A stretch of 64,000 nucleotides of DNA from NCBI GenBank assembly GCA_021108415.1, contig JAIOQX010000006.1, positions 62,001-126,000 on the forward strand, given 5' to 3'. The position numbers and the translations under genes are program-made. This DNA comes from Acholeplasmataceae bacterium. Its GTDB lineage: Bacteria > Bacillota_I > Bacilli_A > Acholeplasmatales > Acholeplasmataceae. Under the pieces are notes generated by a model, which saw only the letters and a list, made by a program, of their open reading frames with translations, made no database searches and was not told where the DNA came from. Every line of letters begins with the position of its first letter. Within the stretch, counting starts at the first letter, position 1. Positions 8,087 to 17,161 of this stretch are shown here, piece after piece.

Positions 8087-9504
8087 TATTTTACCCTCTC
8101 TTCTTCATATCTTGTTTGAAACTGTATAAAATAATCTATACCCAGTCCAATTAACACTGGAAAGACTGCCATAGAGACCATGGTTAATCCAATGGATAAC
8201 CATCCCATCATCCCAATGGTAGCAATCACTGCAAGTAAGATCATAAAGATAGGAAGTAATCTCATCTTAACTTTATAGATTAAAGATAAAACGATAATCA
8301 TAATCACAACAGCTGATGCCATCATAAATTGCATACTTTCCATCATTGATGATTTAATTGATCTGTCTAAGATAGGCTTTCCAGATATTAAAACATTATC
8401 TTCCATACCTTCACTGATCACTAAAGTTTCTAGTTTACTAGCAATCATATCTATCTGTTCATCAGTTACTGTTCCATCTAAGACAATTACCATTCTAAGT
8501 TTAGCTTCATCTACTATAAATCCTTTAAAACTATCTTTGACTTCTATTCCATCATAGATCATCATATTTAGAGTTGCCTCTGATGTAGGAAATGATGGAC
8601 TAAACGCATTAAAGTTAGCTTGGATCATACCAAGATTAGTTCCCATATCTCCTAAGTTAATACTTAGGGTATCTAAGACTACTGCTAATTGAGCAAGTGC
8701 CGCCACTTGTTCATTTAGCGTTACAGATAATCCAGATAGGGTTGTTAGTAGTTGTCCAAGTGCTAGAGAGGTTTGAGGTGGTATAGATTGTATTTGATTA
8801 CCTAAAAGTAATTGCTTTATACTATTTGATACTTGATTTGTGTCAGTCTCTATACTTACAACAGCTGCCAATTCATCAACAAGTAGTGGATCAGCTTCTA
8901 TTTCTACCTTTAATGCGCTTATATCAATTTTTAAGGCCTCTAAAGTTGTATCAAGCATTGTTAATACATTAAACATAGAATCAAGTCCTGTGCCTAATTG
9001 ATCTTGTGCATTGACTAGTTGTCCTATATTCGTTTGTAATAAAACTAAATCAGGTAAATCAGATCCATCATTAGAAGAAAGACTTAAAGACAATTGATTT
9101 AATTGTCCAGAGACTTCTGTTAATCCTGTTGCCATAGCATCTAGACCAGTACTCGTTTGAGTATATAACATCTGAGATACTTGATTAATAACCGTTACCG
9201 GACTATTCATAGAAAATATACCATCTAAAGTTTTCACCTCTTCTTGTAATAAATTCATAAAGGTAAGTGTCTCTATATCAAATAGACTATCTGAATCAAA
9301 AACCAAAATAATTGGGTCACTACCAAATTCCATTTGGTAGGCCTCATTCTCTAAATAAATATCAGTTGAATCTGATATCAATGTATCATTTCCGGTGTTT
9401 AATGTGATTTGGGTTGCGCCTATCGCAACAGCTATCACAACAGCAAACATAATTAATAATATTTTAACTGGTCTTTTTATTAAGAAATTTGCAATTTTGT
9501 TCAT
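8086..9504 (-). CDS. RND/MMPL transporter, N-terminal part of a split gene
   Basis: A 472-residue product with helix 1 at about 12-30, a long extracytoplasmic loop (about 35-370) that contains coiled-coil-like Leu/Gln-rich stretches, and then three helices ending in GLGIDYFIQFQTRYEEERVK at the very C-terminus. This last segment is the helix-4 motif with its conserved Asp; the following helices 5 and 6 are encoded by the next gene. A one-base backward shift at GTAAAATAATG would join both frames into one protein of about 925 residues, the normal family length. The gene has a strong AAGGAGG site, and its own promoter and TetR-type operator lie directly upstream at 9523-9567. Confidence 0.85.
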   Translation of the reverse strand: MNKIANFLIKRPVKILLIMFAVVIAVAIGATQITLNTGNDTLISDSTDIYLENEAYQMEFGSDPIILVFDSDSLFDIETLTFMNLLQEEVKTLDGIFSMNSPVTVINQVSQMLYTQTSTGLDAMATGLTEVSGQLNQLSLSLSSNDGSDLPDLVLLQTNIGQLVNAQDQLGTGLDSMFNVLTMLDTTLEALKIDISALKVEIEADPLLVDELAAVVSIETDTNQVSNSIKQLLLGNQIQSIPPQTSLALGQLLTTLSGLSVTLNEQVAALAQLAVVLDTLSINLGDMGTNLGMIQANFNAFSPSFPTSEATLNMMIYDGIEVKDSFKGFIVDEAKLRMVIVLDGTVTDEQIDMIASKLETLVISEGMEDNVLISGKPILDRSIKSSMMESMQFMMASAVVIMIIVLSLIYKVKMRLLPIFMILLAVIATIGMMGWLSIGLTMVSMAVFPVLIGLGIDYFIQFQTRYEEERVK

Positions 9505-9522
9505 GTTTTCCTCCTTGTTTGT

Positions 9523-9567
9523 TAGTGCTCACTATCATATAATACACTAGAACCTTTTAAATGTAAA
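9523..9567 (-). promoter_or_regulatory. Efflux-operon promoter with TetR-type operator
   Basis: Minus-strand -35 TTTACA (9562-9567), 17-base spacer, -10 TATTAT (9539-9544). Directly downstream of the -10 is the palindrome TAGTG-CT-CACTA (9523-9534), and a further TAGTG half-site overlaps the upstream side of the -10. This is a suitable place for the TetR protein encoded at 6156-6710 to block initiation. The operator assignment is inference from position and symmetry. Confidence 0.65.
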
Positions 9568-9626
9568 GTGAAAAACCAAAAAAAATATACAAGCGATTAA
9601 ACTTATATATTTTCCTTTATTTGCTT

Positions 9627-10070
9627 TTATTTAATTTCAATACGTTTCTTATGCTCAACGACTTTAGCTTTAGGTGCTATGATATGTAGAATGCCATCTT
9701 TAAGAGATGCATCTACGTTTTCAAAATCAAGATCACCTAAATTAAGGTTTCTACTCATTGAGCAACGTCTTCTCTCGCGATGGACATAAGTTTTTTCTTT
9801 TTCCTCTTTTGTCTCTTCGTGATTGATTGAAATACTCATCAAGCCTTCATGATAATCTATTTGGATTTCTTCTTTTTTTACACCCGGCATGTCAGCTTCA
9901 ATGATGAACTTATCTTCATCATCTCGTACATCTACCTTAAAGGTATCACGTCTTAGGTTTCTCACTGGGAAGAAGTCATCTCCAAAGAAATCATCTACGA
10001 AATCTGATAGTGATTGTTCTTTGTTTCTACTACGAATCACACTATCATTAAATGGTGTTAATCCAAACAT
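9627..10070 (-). CDS. Hsp20-family small heat shock protein
   Basis: A 147-residue ATP-independent chaperone that holds unfolding proteins in large oligomers. The alpha-crystallin domain spans about residues 36-130, with the typical IIEADMPGVKKEEI and, near the end, LKDGILHIIAPK; the I-x-I tail motif appears as KKRIEIK. A longer frame could start at 10097, but it would translate through the AAAGGAGGT ribosome-binding site, so the ATG at 10070 is the real start. A CIRCE element (10091-10117) and a near-consensus sigma-A promoter (10128-10156) show that HrcA-type repression controls it. It appears monocistronic. Confidence 0.95.
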   Translation of the reverse strand: MFGLTPFNDSVIRSRNKEQSLSDFVDDFFGDDFFPVRNLRRDTFKVDVRDDEDKFIIEADMPGVKKEEIQIDYHEGLMSISINHEETKEEKEKTYVHRERRRCSMSRNLNLGDLDFENVDASLKDGILHIIAPKAKVVEHKKRIEIK

Positions 10071-10090
10071 AACTCTACCTCCTTTATATT

Positions 10091-10117
10091 TTAGCACTCT
10101 TATACTTTAAGTGCCAA
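10091..10117 (-). promoter_or_regulatory. CIRCE element (HrcA operator)
   Basis: TTAGCACTC (10091-10099), nine bases, then AAGTGCCAA (10109-10117). The left arm is the exact consensus and the right arm matches GAGTGCTAA at 7 of 9 positions. It lies just downstream of the predicted start of transcription of hsp20, where HrcA normally binds. Confidence 0.82.
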
Positions 10118-10127
10118 TTACAGTTAT

Positions 10128-10156
10128 ATTTTAGCACCAGATTTATATCTTGTCAA
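10128..10156 (-). promoter_or_regulatory. Sigma-A promoter of hsp20
   Basis: Minus strand: -35 TTGACA (10151-10156, perfect consensus), 17-base spacer, -10 TAAAAT (10128-10133) preceded by TGC (extended -10). The predicted start falls just before the CIRCE element. Confidence 0.8.
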
Positions 10157-10184
10157 GTGAGATGTTTATTTTTTTTATCAAAAA

Positions 10185-10209
10185 AACCACTTTAGTTTTT
10201 AAAGTGGTT
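10185..10209 (-). terminator. Terminator downstream of the 10230-11567 gene
   Basis: AACCACTTT (10185-10193) and AAAGTGGTT (10201-10209) form a perfect 9-bp stem with a 7-base loop; on the minus strand it is followed by a T-run. It also isolates hsp20 from the gene upstream. Confidence 0.85.
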
Positions 10210-10229
10210 TGTTGACATAATTATATTAT

Positions 10230-11567
10230 TTAATCCAATACTTGATGGTGACTTACATCTAAGTCTACTTGTTTATGACTGTATAACATATATAGCGATA
10301 ACAACATAAATCCTTTAACAACAACTCCTATAAATGTCGCAATCAAATTCCCTTGTGCACCATCTTTAAATAGAATTAGGATCACAAATGGGTTAAACAT
10401 AATTAAAAGACCTGCGTATATCATGGTAAGCTTGTAATGAGCGATGTGATGGCGATATAAATTATATACGATTAAAGAAATATATCCCAAAAAGACTACA
10501 GAAAATCCTAATTCAACATAAGTAAACAATTCACCTAATCCAATCGCATCTCCAGGACTAGTAAGCCCGATCGCAAGTATAGGTCCCCAAATAGAAATTA
10601 AAAAATTAGTCATCGTTACCACAAATGATAATACTGCATTTGCAAACACCATTTTAATAATTAATCTCATCCCTACGATTTGTTTAACATAAATATATAC
10701 GATTAACATCATCACTAATCTCATTAACGCAAAATCAACACTTAGAAATAAAAATAGCTTCTCATATATCTCCCAAGGATTTGACACACTAGATCCCTGG
10801 ATTTCAAACAATCCATATCCTAATGTAACAAAACCGGATGCGATTTGAAATCCTAGGATTGCAGAATAGATTAATACTGAATTTCTTGTGATTAATCTAG
10901 GATGACCGCTTTGACTTAATTTTAATTCATCATAATGATGTTTCTCAAAGATTGCAAAAATGATATATTCTATCGTAATCATCACACTTGATAAAACAAT
11001 CATAGATATAAAGAAATCAAATCCCACTTCCATAATCTTAAAAATCGCTTCAATGATTAAAATAGATCCTATAATGACCATGAACATTATAATGAGTCTT
11101 GCGACATTTCTATAAACGCGTTTATAGTATGCTCTTATGGGTTTATCGATATGTTCATAATTTGCATATAATTGTCTTTTTCTTAAAATTAAAGAATATG
11201 AAATAAAACCTATAAGAATTAAAGAATTCACAATATATCCAAATATAAGTGTATCAAGCGGTAGGATTAAACTTGAGAAAAAATGAACCCATAATCCTCC
11301 AATAATCAATGCTGCATATCCTGCTTTATACATTTTTCTGATTCTAGATTCTATATGTTCATCTGTATGATATTTTTTTACATAAAAAACGGATACAAAG
11401 ATCACACTTGTAACCACAAAGAGATATACATCGACTAAAAAGATTTGATATATAAATCCATACATTAATATTTTAAATATGCTAAATAAGATAGTCACAA
11501 CAAATGCATAGATTAATCCATATCCTTTAATCTGATTTATTTGTTCATTGATGTGTTTAATATTCAT
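10230..11567 (-). CDS. Hypothetical polytopic membrane protein
   Basis: A 445-residue protein with about eleven or twelve hydrophobic helices spread over its length and short charged loops (for example KHHYDELKLSQSG near 215 and YRHHIAHYK near 380). No transporter or enzyme motif is recognised. The start at 11567 is preferred because an ATG six bases further upstream touches the AAGGCGGT ribosome-binding site. It is monocistronic between a terminator (10185-10209) and the divergent gene at 11704. Topology is clear; function is unknown. Confidence 0.7.
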   Translation of the reverse strand: MNIKHINEQINQIKGYGLIYAFVVTILFSIFKILMYGFIYQIFLVDVYLFVVTSVIFVSVFYVKKYHTDEHIESRIRKMYKAGYAALIIGGLWVHFFSSLILPLDTLIFGYIVNSLILIGFISYSLILRKRQLYANYEHIDKPIRAYYKRVYRNVARLIIMFMVIIGSILIIEAIFKIMEVGFDFFISMIVLSSVMITIEYIIFAIFEKHHYDELKLSQSGHPRLITRNSVLIYSAILGFQIASGFVTLGYGLFEIQGSSVSNPWEIYEKLFLFLSVDFALMRLVMMLIVYIYVKQIVGMRLIIKMVFANAVLSFVVTMTNFLISIWGPILAIGLTSPGDAIGLGELFTYVELGFSVVFLGYISLIVYNLYRHHIAHYKLTMIYAGLLIMFNPFVILILFKDGAQGNLIATFIGVVVKGFMLLSLYMLYSHKQVDLDVSHHQVLD

Positions 11568-11703
11568 GCACATACCGCCTTTAGCAAATATTATATAGTA
11601 TATATGATTAATTGTAAAATATATTTAAAATGAATAATAGAATCATTTTAAAACAAGAATGATATAATATAAGAACACACATGAAAGTTCAGGTGATTTA
11701 GAG

Positions 11704-12552
11704 TTGAAAAAAGAACGCAATTTAATTTTATTAGTCATTGGTATATCAGGAACCATCGTCTTTCTGATTACACTTCTTATGCTATTTTTTGGCGATCAAT
11801 TAGAAGTTTTATTTAATGTCATCGGCATTAGAGTTGCTGCTGTCTTTGTTGCATTTGCAGCTTTCCTATCCTCTATGCTATTTAGTCTACTTATTTTACT
11901 ACATAACAAAACGACTGTTAAGATAAATGATGATACAAACAAACGTGCTGAACTCTTTAGAGAGTTGCAGTTTGCATCATCAAATTATTCTATTATTGAT
12001 TTTATGGATCGGATGTTAATCTATGAAGAATCAAGTCGTTATGTTGATCGCCTAGTCAATAAGAAAAACTTTATCTTTCATATGCTTGAATCAAATCTTA
12101 AAGCAGAGGATGTCTATGAAAACTCAAAAGACTTTATGTTTTTATCTGTTAAGATTCCTTTTAGAATCATTGAAGGTAAACTTATTTCATCCATCACTTT
12201 TGATAAACTCAGATTTGAAAGAGAAGGCATAGACTTTGAATTTTATCCTCCTAAAAATGAAACAGAAAGTAGAGCCTATATCTTATATAACGAACAAACA
12301 AAAAGAAATAATGTCATCATTAATTTAGTCATGAGAAAAGACAGTCAATTCTATCACAAAGATATGATTAATAAATTTTCTAAGATTAAACTATATATGA
12401 ATATCACAAGCTTACTAGGCGTTAAAGTAGAAGGAAACAGTGAATTATATTTTACTAACCCTGAACAAATAGAGGGTGATGGATCTAATACATATCACAT
12501 TAACTCATCTAACTTTATACTAACCGATATGCCAATGATTGTAAAAAGATAA
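11704..12552 (+). CDS. Hypothetical protein with two N-terminal membrane helices
   Basis: A 282-residue protein. Two membrane segments (about 6-29 and 38-66) are followed by a soluble domain of about 215 residues that is rich in Phe, Lys and Glu. Several beta-strand-like stretches (FLSVKIPFRII, NNVIINLVM, IKLYMNITSLLGVKVEG) suggest a folded cytoplasmic domain, but no family is recognised. The start codon is TTG at 11704, supported by an AGGTG site 10 bases upstream. It stands alone between a divergent membrane protein and a strong terminator (12558-12584). Confidence 0.7.
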   Translation: MKKERNLILLVIGISGTIVFLITLLMLFFGDQLEVLFNVIGIRVAAVFVAFAAFLSSMLFSLLILLHNKTTVKINDDTNKRAELFRELQFASSNYSIIDFMDRMLIYEESSRYVDRLVNKKNFIFHMLESNLKAEDVYENSKDFMFLSVKIPFRIIEGKLISSITFDKLRFEREGIDFEFYPPKNETESRAYILYNEQTKRNNVIINLVMRKDSQFYHKDMINKFSKIKLYMNITSLLGVKVEGNSELYFTNPEQIEGDGSNTYHINSSNFILTDMPMIVKR

Positions 12553-12557
12553 AACAG

Positions 12558-12584
12558 AGAGTCACCTTGAGTGACTCTTTTTTT
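12558..12584 (+). terminator. Rho-independent terminator
   Basis: AGAGTCAC (12558-12565) pairs perfectly with GTGACTCT (12571-12578) over a 5-base loop, followed by a run of T. It ends the plus-strand gene at 11704-12552. Confidence 0.9.
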
Positions 12585-12652
12585 ATAGCACTTTTAACTA
12601 TATCTATTTTATTGTGTATTATCGCTTTGTAAAGATATTATCTACAATATAA

Positions 12653-12679
12653 AAGCTTACCATCTATAATGGTAAGCTT
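12653..12679 (-). terminator. Hairpin terminator of the Smr-like gene
   Basis: AAGCTTACCAT (12653-12663) and ATGGTAAGCTT (12669-12679) form an 11-bp perfect stem with a 5-base loop just after the stop codon of the minus-strand gene; the tail on that strand is TTTATATT. Confidence 0.7.
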
Positions 12680-12689
12680 ATTTTAAATG

Positions 12690-13022
12690 CTATTTAATAA
12701 ATACAAAGATGATGCCATCATTACCAAAATCAGGATCTGATTTTAAGATAGATTCATAAAGATTTTTTGTCTCTAAATATGGTGATGTTTGATCTAAAAG
12801 CTGATGTTTAACTTCACCTGGACAATATCCGTTAATCAGTTTTTCTTTCTTCATATTTCTTAAAGATTTTAAAGCTGCATGTTTAGAGTTTGATGTGCCA
12901 CTGGTTGATCCATATCCAGTTAAAATCTTAAATGCTGTTTTTTCTGATTTCACGATTTGTCTTAATTCCTTGCCTATCTCAGAGATTAAAACATCTCCAT
13001 GAAATTGCTTATATGTCTTCAT
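12690..13022 (-). CDS. Smr-like domain protein
   Basis: A 110-residue protein that resembles a stand-alone Smr (small MutS-related) domain. The central ILTGYGSTSGTSNSKHAA matches the usual hxxGxGSGxLRxA loop in position, and a hydrophobic strand closes the C-terminus (GIIFVFIK). Smr domains bind or nick branched or ribosome-associated nucleic acid. The first motif residue pattern (FHGD) is less typical, so the call is tentative. The gene lies 15 bases after the large binding lipoprotein gene and shares its direction, but no functional tie is evident. Confidence 0.5.
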   Translation of the reverse strand: MKTYKQFHGDVLISEIGKELRQIVKSEKTAFKILTGYGSTSGTSNSKHAALKSLRNMKKEKLINGYCPGEVKHQLLDQTSPYLETKNLYESILKSDPDFGNDGIIFVFIK

Positions 13023-13037
13023 TAATGTTCCTCACTA

Positions 13038-15899
13038 TTAAAACCACTCAATGCCTATATAATAGTCTCCAATATGAAGCATAACTATTACATCTGCCCA
13101 CTCACTATTATTATTATATCTCCATGTTGTAGAATATACTTCTACATACTCTAATGTTGCGTCTAGTTCATCTGCTATATCTTCAATTGAATTTAGCTGA
13201 CTATAATTTTGATTTAAATATGCATTTAAATCTATTTGTTCATCATTTAATGGTCCAAGAACCTCTAACAATTCAAAAATACCATAGTTTTCATTAACAT
13301 ATCCTAAAATTGCTTCATTAACATCTGCATATAATCTAACTCTATCATATAGTTTATACAAACCATCTTTAACAGAGAGAACATAAAATATAGCATCTTC
13401 ATTTTCATCTATTGCTATATATCCATTCAAATCATCAAAGTTTTCATCAGATTTAATTTGTTCAACTGTATCTGATAATACATGTTCTAATAAATCATTT
13501 GCTTCATCTATAGATACAGACACACGATCATCCATATAAAGATATGCTTCAATTAAACTATTTGCATTATCCCAATCAAATTGTTCTTTTCCATCTTTAA
13601 CATATGTTCTTCCAATCAAGGCTTCAACTAAAGCATTATAACTCCATTTTTCATAGACCATATCACCATCTATATTATGATAAGCTACTTCAATTAATGC
13701 ACTTGTTGTATCAATACCCCAATTAAGTGTAAATTCACTTCGATTATCATCACAATACACATTTAAGAAATTAGGCATATCTAGTATAGCTCCACTAATG
13801 GCTCCAATAGATAAATCTGTTTGAGCAATCAACGAATAATCATAATATGAACTTGGAAAAGCAACATCTATGACATCAAATACAATTTTTACAAAGTTTG
13901 TATCATCAACAAACAATGTCTCATATTGTTCAACTAAATTTTCAACCAATGTTTGCATATTTCTATTTCCGCCTGATGTATAGGCTAACAACAACTCTAC
14001 TTCAGTGTAGTTATCATAAGTTCCTGCTTCATAATATCCATCTGAAATCCCTTTAGAAACAGCTTCTAAAAAGTAATCAAATGCTTCTTCTATTAACGGT
14101 TCATAGTTTTCTGTCTTAAACTCTTTTAAAACTGCTTGTCCGGCAATTCCAGTTCTAACTGAATAACCAGATTGCCCATCTAAAAAGTAAGTCTGTGGAA
14201 GTAAGGTATATGCAGGCATATAAATATTTCCAGAACTTATAGTAAGAAGCTCTCGATCAAGACCAAACATTAATGCATTTCTCATCTCCAAATACATTAA
14301 GATTGGTTCAGGTTCATATGAATTTGAAATGATACTATCAGGATACATTTGGATATATTCATCTCTTTTTTCTACTGTTCCAAATGCATTCATATTAAGT
14401 TTATATACTGAAATATCTGGAGCAAGTACAACTCTTCTGTCATTTGCATAAGTTGATTTCATGTTAGAGGGTACAATAGTGCTATCTAGAAGACCCTCAA
14501 TAAACGCATCAAATATGCTATCTAAATCTTCTAAATAACTATATTGAATACCTGTGAACTGATACAGATCACTTTGTGGATGAAGTTCGTTTTTCTTAAA
14601 TGAGATCACATCATCCTCTTGATATTCATCTAAATAATAAACACCACTTGATGCAAGTTCAATTGGACTTAATCCATATGTACCACCTTCATCAGGATCA
14701 CCTAGTCTTTCAAATAATTGTTGATTAATGGGTGATAATATGCCGCCAGTAAAACCATATAAAACTTCAAATGCTGATGTATCATTATCATACTCTATTT
14801 CAATTGTATAATCATCTATTAATTTTAATCCGACTTCATCCCATGAAACGCTACCTTCTAAATATTGAGTGACATTTTTTATGCCTTTAGATACAAAATC
14901 AAATCCACCTGCCTCAGATCTAAACCAATCGTGATCAAGTGCATACTTAAATGTCCACATGTAATCATGTGCATCTAATATGTCATAATCAGATCCTAAA
15001 TTTGATACATCTGTATCTGGATGAAACTTCCATATTAAATCATCTTTTAAACCAATGGTCCATTTTTTTGCAAATGTCTCACCTTCAACGTTTGTAGGAT
15101 CAACAGCCTCAGGAAGACTTGCTGCAAGCTCAGGTAGTATTTCATAACCACTTTTTGTTTCATCAAAGTAGATATTATATAATCCACCGCTAAATAAATC
15201 GGTAAACTCTGAGGTAGTTGAATCCCCAGAAAACCAAGGATTAAACGATGATGGTCTATATTTATAAGCATCTCTCCAAGTATATGCTCCAACTTCTCCA
15301 TAAACACCTTCACTCATCAACACATTTGAATCATCTAATGTTAATTGTGAAAATTTATCTCCAAAACCTAAGACTCCATTATAATTTTCAATATACAGTT
15401 CAACTCTTGGATCATACATACTCATATTTGTATTTGTATATAAAGGCACTCCCCCATAAACATTATCCAGTAAGTATTTTTCTAAAGCAGCAACCAATAT
15501 ATCCTTATCTTCTCCACCTAAATTAGATAAATCGACTCCTTGTGGATATTGAGCAGGATAATAATCATCTGGATCAGGTGCAACAACATGAACAACTCTT
15601 GTAGCTGTAACTCTTTGTCCAGCACTATCCATAACTGCATAAACAACTTCATACTGGCCAACTAAAAAGACATTAACATTATTTGAAACCAAATAAATCA
15701 ATGATGTGATATCACCATCCTCATCATCAAAGGCATAAATACCTTCAAAAGGATCATATGTATAAGCGCCAGCTATAACAAATTGATTAGCCATATCATC
15801 AGAAAATTCTGGTTTCATATCTTCTGCTTCTTGTTTACAAGCAGATAATATAAATATTAAATTAAATAGTACAAAAAATGTTAATATTATCTTCTTCAT
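13038..15899 (-). CDS. Family 5 (peptide-type) substrate-binding lipoprotein with N-terminal Ig-like domain
   Basis: A 953-residue secreted lipoprotein. A signal peptide ends in the lipobox LSAC (Cys21). Residues about 32-108 form a DUF5011-type Ig-like domain (DDEDGDITSLIYLVSNNVNV... and VGQYEVVYAVMDSAG). The rest is a family 5 extracellular solute-binding domain, with the typical WTIGLKDDLIWKFHPD and DAHDYMWTFKYALD segments at about 275-315. The family binds oligopeptides or related ligands. At 953 residues it is much longer than OppA (about 540), with inserts in the C-terminal half. No permease or ATPase gene lies next to it, so it must share a transporter encoded elsewhere or act as a receptor. 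Confidence 0.85.
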   Translation of the reverse strand: MKKIILTFFVLFNLIFILSACKQEAEDMKPEFSDDMANQFVIAGAYTYDPFEGIYAFDDEDGDITSLIYLVSNNVNVFLVGQYEVVYAVMDSAGQRVTATRVVHVVAPDPDDYYPAQYPQGVDLSNLGGEDKDILVAALEKYLLDNVYGGVPLYTNTNMSMYDPRVELYIENYNGVLGFGDKFSQLTLDDSNVLMSEGVYGEVGAYTWRDAYKYRPSSFNPWFSGDSTTSEFTDLFSGGLYNIYFDETKSGYEILPELAASLPEAVDPTNVEGETFAKKWTIGLKDDLIWKFHPDTDVSNLGSDYDILDAHDYMWTFKYALDHDWFRSEAGGFDFVSKGIKNVTQYLEGSVSWDEVGLKLIDDYTIEIEYDNDTSAFEVLYGFTGGILSPINQQLFERLGDPDEGGTYGLSPIELASSGVYYLDEYQEDDVISFKKNELHPQSDLYQFTGIQYSYLEDLDSIFDAFIEGLLDSTIVPSNMKSTYANDRRVVLAPDISVYKLNMNAFGTVEKRDEYIQMYPDSIISNSYEPEPILMYLEMRNALMFGLDRELLTISSGNIYMPAYTLLPQTYFLDGQSGYSVRTGIAGQAVLKEFKTENYEPLIEEAFDYFLEAVSKGISDGYYEAGTYDNYTEVELLLAYTSGGNRNMQTLVENLVEQYETLFVDDTNFVKIVFDVIDVAFPSSYYDYSLIAQTDLSIGAISGAILDMPNFLNVYCDDNRSEFTLNWGIDTTSALIEVAYHNIDGDMVYEKWSYNALVEALIGRTYVKDGKEQFDWDNANSLIEAYLYMDDRVSVSIDEANDLLEHVLSDTVEQIKSDENFDDLNGYIAIDENEDAIFYVLSVKDGLYKLYDRVRLYADVNEAILGYVNENYGIFELLEVLGPLNDEQIDLNAYLNQNYSQLNSIEDIADELDATLEYVEVYSTTWRYNNNSEWADVIVMLHIGDYYIGIEWF

Positions 15900-15970
15900 G
15901 AAATTTACCTCTCTTAATTGTCGTTATTATACCATATTATAAAAATTATTATAAGAACCCTTTATATAAA

Positions 15971-15998
15971 AAAAGCAATCCCAAAGAGGATTGCTTTT
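15971..15998 (-). terminator. Terminator of the mgl operon
   Basis: AAAAGCAATCC (15971-15981) and GGATTGCTTTT (15988-15998) form an 11-bp stem with a 6-base loop just after the mglC stop; T-runs exist on both strands, so it can act in both directions. Confidence 0.88.
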
Positions 15999-16026
15999 GA
16001 ATTTCATATTTAATAATTTGTATCTA

Positions 16027-17151
16027 TTAAGTCTTTTTAATATATTTTCTAGTGTCAAGTGCAACAGCTGCAACAATGATTACACCTTTAATAATATATT
16101 GATAATATGCAGGAATTCCAAGATAAACCATTCCGTATGTAATAACTGTAAACATTATTACCCCCGCTACAGCACCACTAATTTTACCAATACCACCACT
16201 AAATGAAATACCACCAACAACACAGGCTGCAATTGCATCTAACTCATAGTTAAGTCCGAATGCTGTATTTGCACTACCTACACGTGCCGCTTCTAAATAC
16301 CCACCAACACCATATAATACACCAGCCAGTAAATATACTAAGACAGTTGTTTTCATTACACTAACACCTGATATTTTAGCAGCTTCTGGATTTCCACCAA
16401 CAGCAAACATATTTTTACCAAATGTAGTCTTATTCCAAACAAACCACATAAGTACCGCAACTAATATTGCATAAATAATTAATTTAGGAATTTCCATACC
16501 TAAGAAATTTAGATTCCCAACAAATGATGAATATGTTGGATCTAATGAACCAATTGGTTGAGGCCCTGCAGCAGATGTATTAAAGTATAATAACATAATA
16601 CCGTATATTGCAACAGACCCACCTAGTGTAGCTAGAAATGGATGCACTTTAAATTTAGCAACCACATAACCATTAATAGCACTAAAGAATGAACTCACTA
16701 CGATCGCAATCAATAATACTAATAGATAGAAAAACCATTGAAACCCTTCAACTTCACCCATTGAATTTGTATTCCAAACCCATGAAGGAAGTGTTTCGTA
16801 AAATCTTGCACCATAACTAAATGATTGTAAGAATGATGCGGTTATAATCGCAGAAAATCCAACATTCTTACCAAGTGATAAGTCAGTACCTTGAAGGATA
16901 ATAATACCACCAACACCTAATGCAAGAATCAATCTTACACTCGATTGTGTTAAGATGTTTTTAAATACATCAATACTTAAGAATGATGGCTCACTGATAA
17001 TGATAAACACTATCATTGCCCCAATGAAAATATAAATAGCATTATTGATTAATACTTCTTTAATATTTTTTGTTTCCCCTTTAGAATTCCTAAAGAATCT
17101 GTCGTGAAAATTAGAAAAGAAATTAGAAAAGAAATCTTTTATTTTGTTCAT
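16027..17151 (-). CDS. mglC: Galactose/methyl-galactoside-type ABC transporter permease
   Basis: A 374-residue inner-membrane permease of the ribose/galactose type with about ten helices. The family marks are visible: GVGGIIILQGTDLSLG near 78-94, FKVHPFLATLGG near 170, the helix-3 to cytoplasm loop GGNPEAAKISGV (about 255), and GGISFSGGIGKI at about 313, which contacts the ATPase. It has an extra N-terminal extension of about 35 charged residues. It is 10 bases downstream of mglA with an AGGAGG site, and is the last gene of mglB-mglA-mglC. Galactose versus another hexose cannot be settled from sequence alone. Confidence 0.92.
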   Translation of the reverse strand: MNKIKDFFSNFFSNFHDRFFRNSKGETKNIKEVLINNAIYIFIGAMIVFIIISEPSFLSIDVFKNILTQSSVRLILALGVGGIIILQGTDLSLGKNVGFSAIITASFLQSFSYGARFYETLPSWVWNTNSMGEVEGFQWFFYLLVLLIAIVVSSFFSAINGYVVAKFKVHPFLATLGGSVAIYGIMLLYFNTSAAGPQPIGSLDPTYSSFVGNLNFLGMEIPKLIIYAILVAVLMWFVWNKTTFGKNMFAVGGNPEAAKISGVSVMKTTVLVYLLAGVLYGVGGYLEAARVGSANTAFGLNYELDAIAACVVGGISFSGGIGKISGAVAGVIMFTVITYGMVYLGIPAYYQYIIKGVIIVAAVALDTRKYIKKT

Positions 17152-17161
17152 GTTTATCCTC

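Noticed and set aside
15047-15526. Two overlapping frames on opposite strands
   Set aside because: Both are shadows inside the peptide-binding lipoprotein gene.
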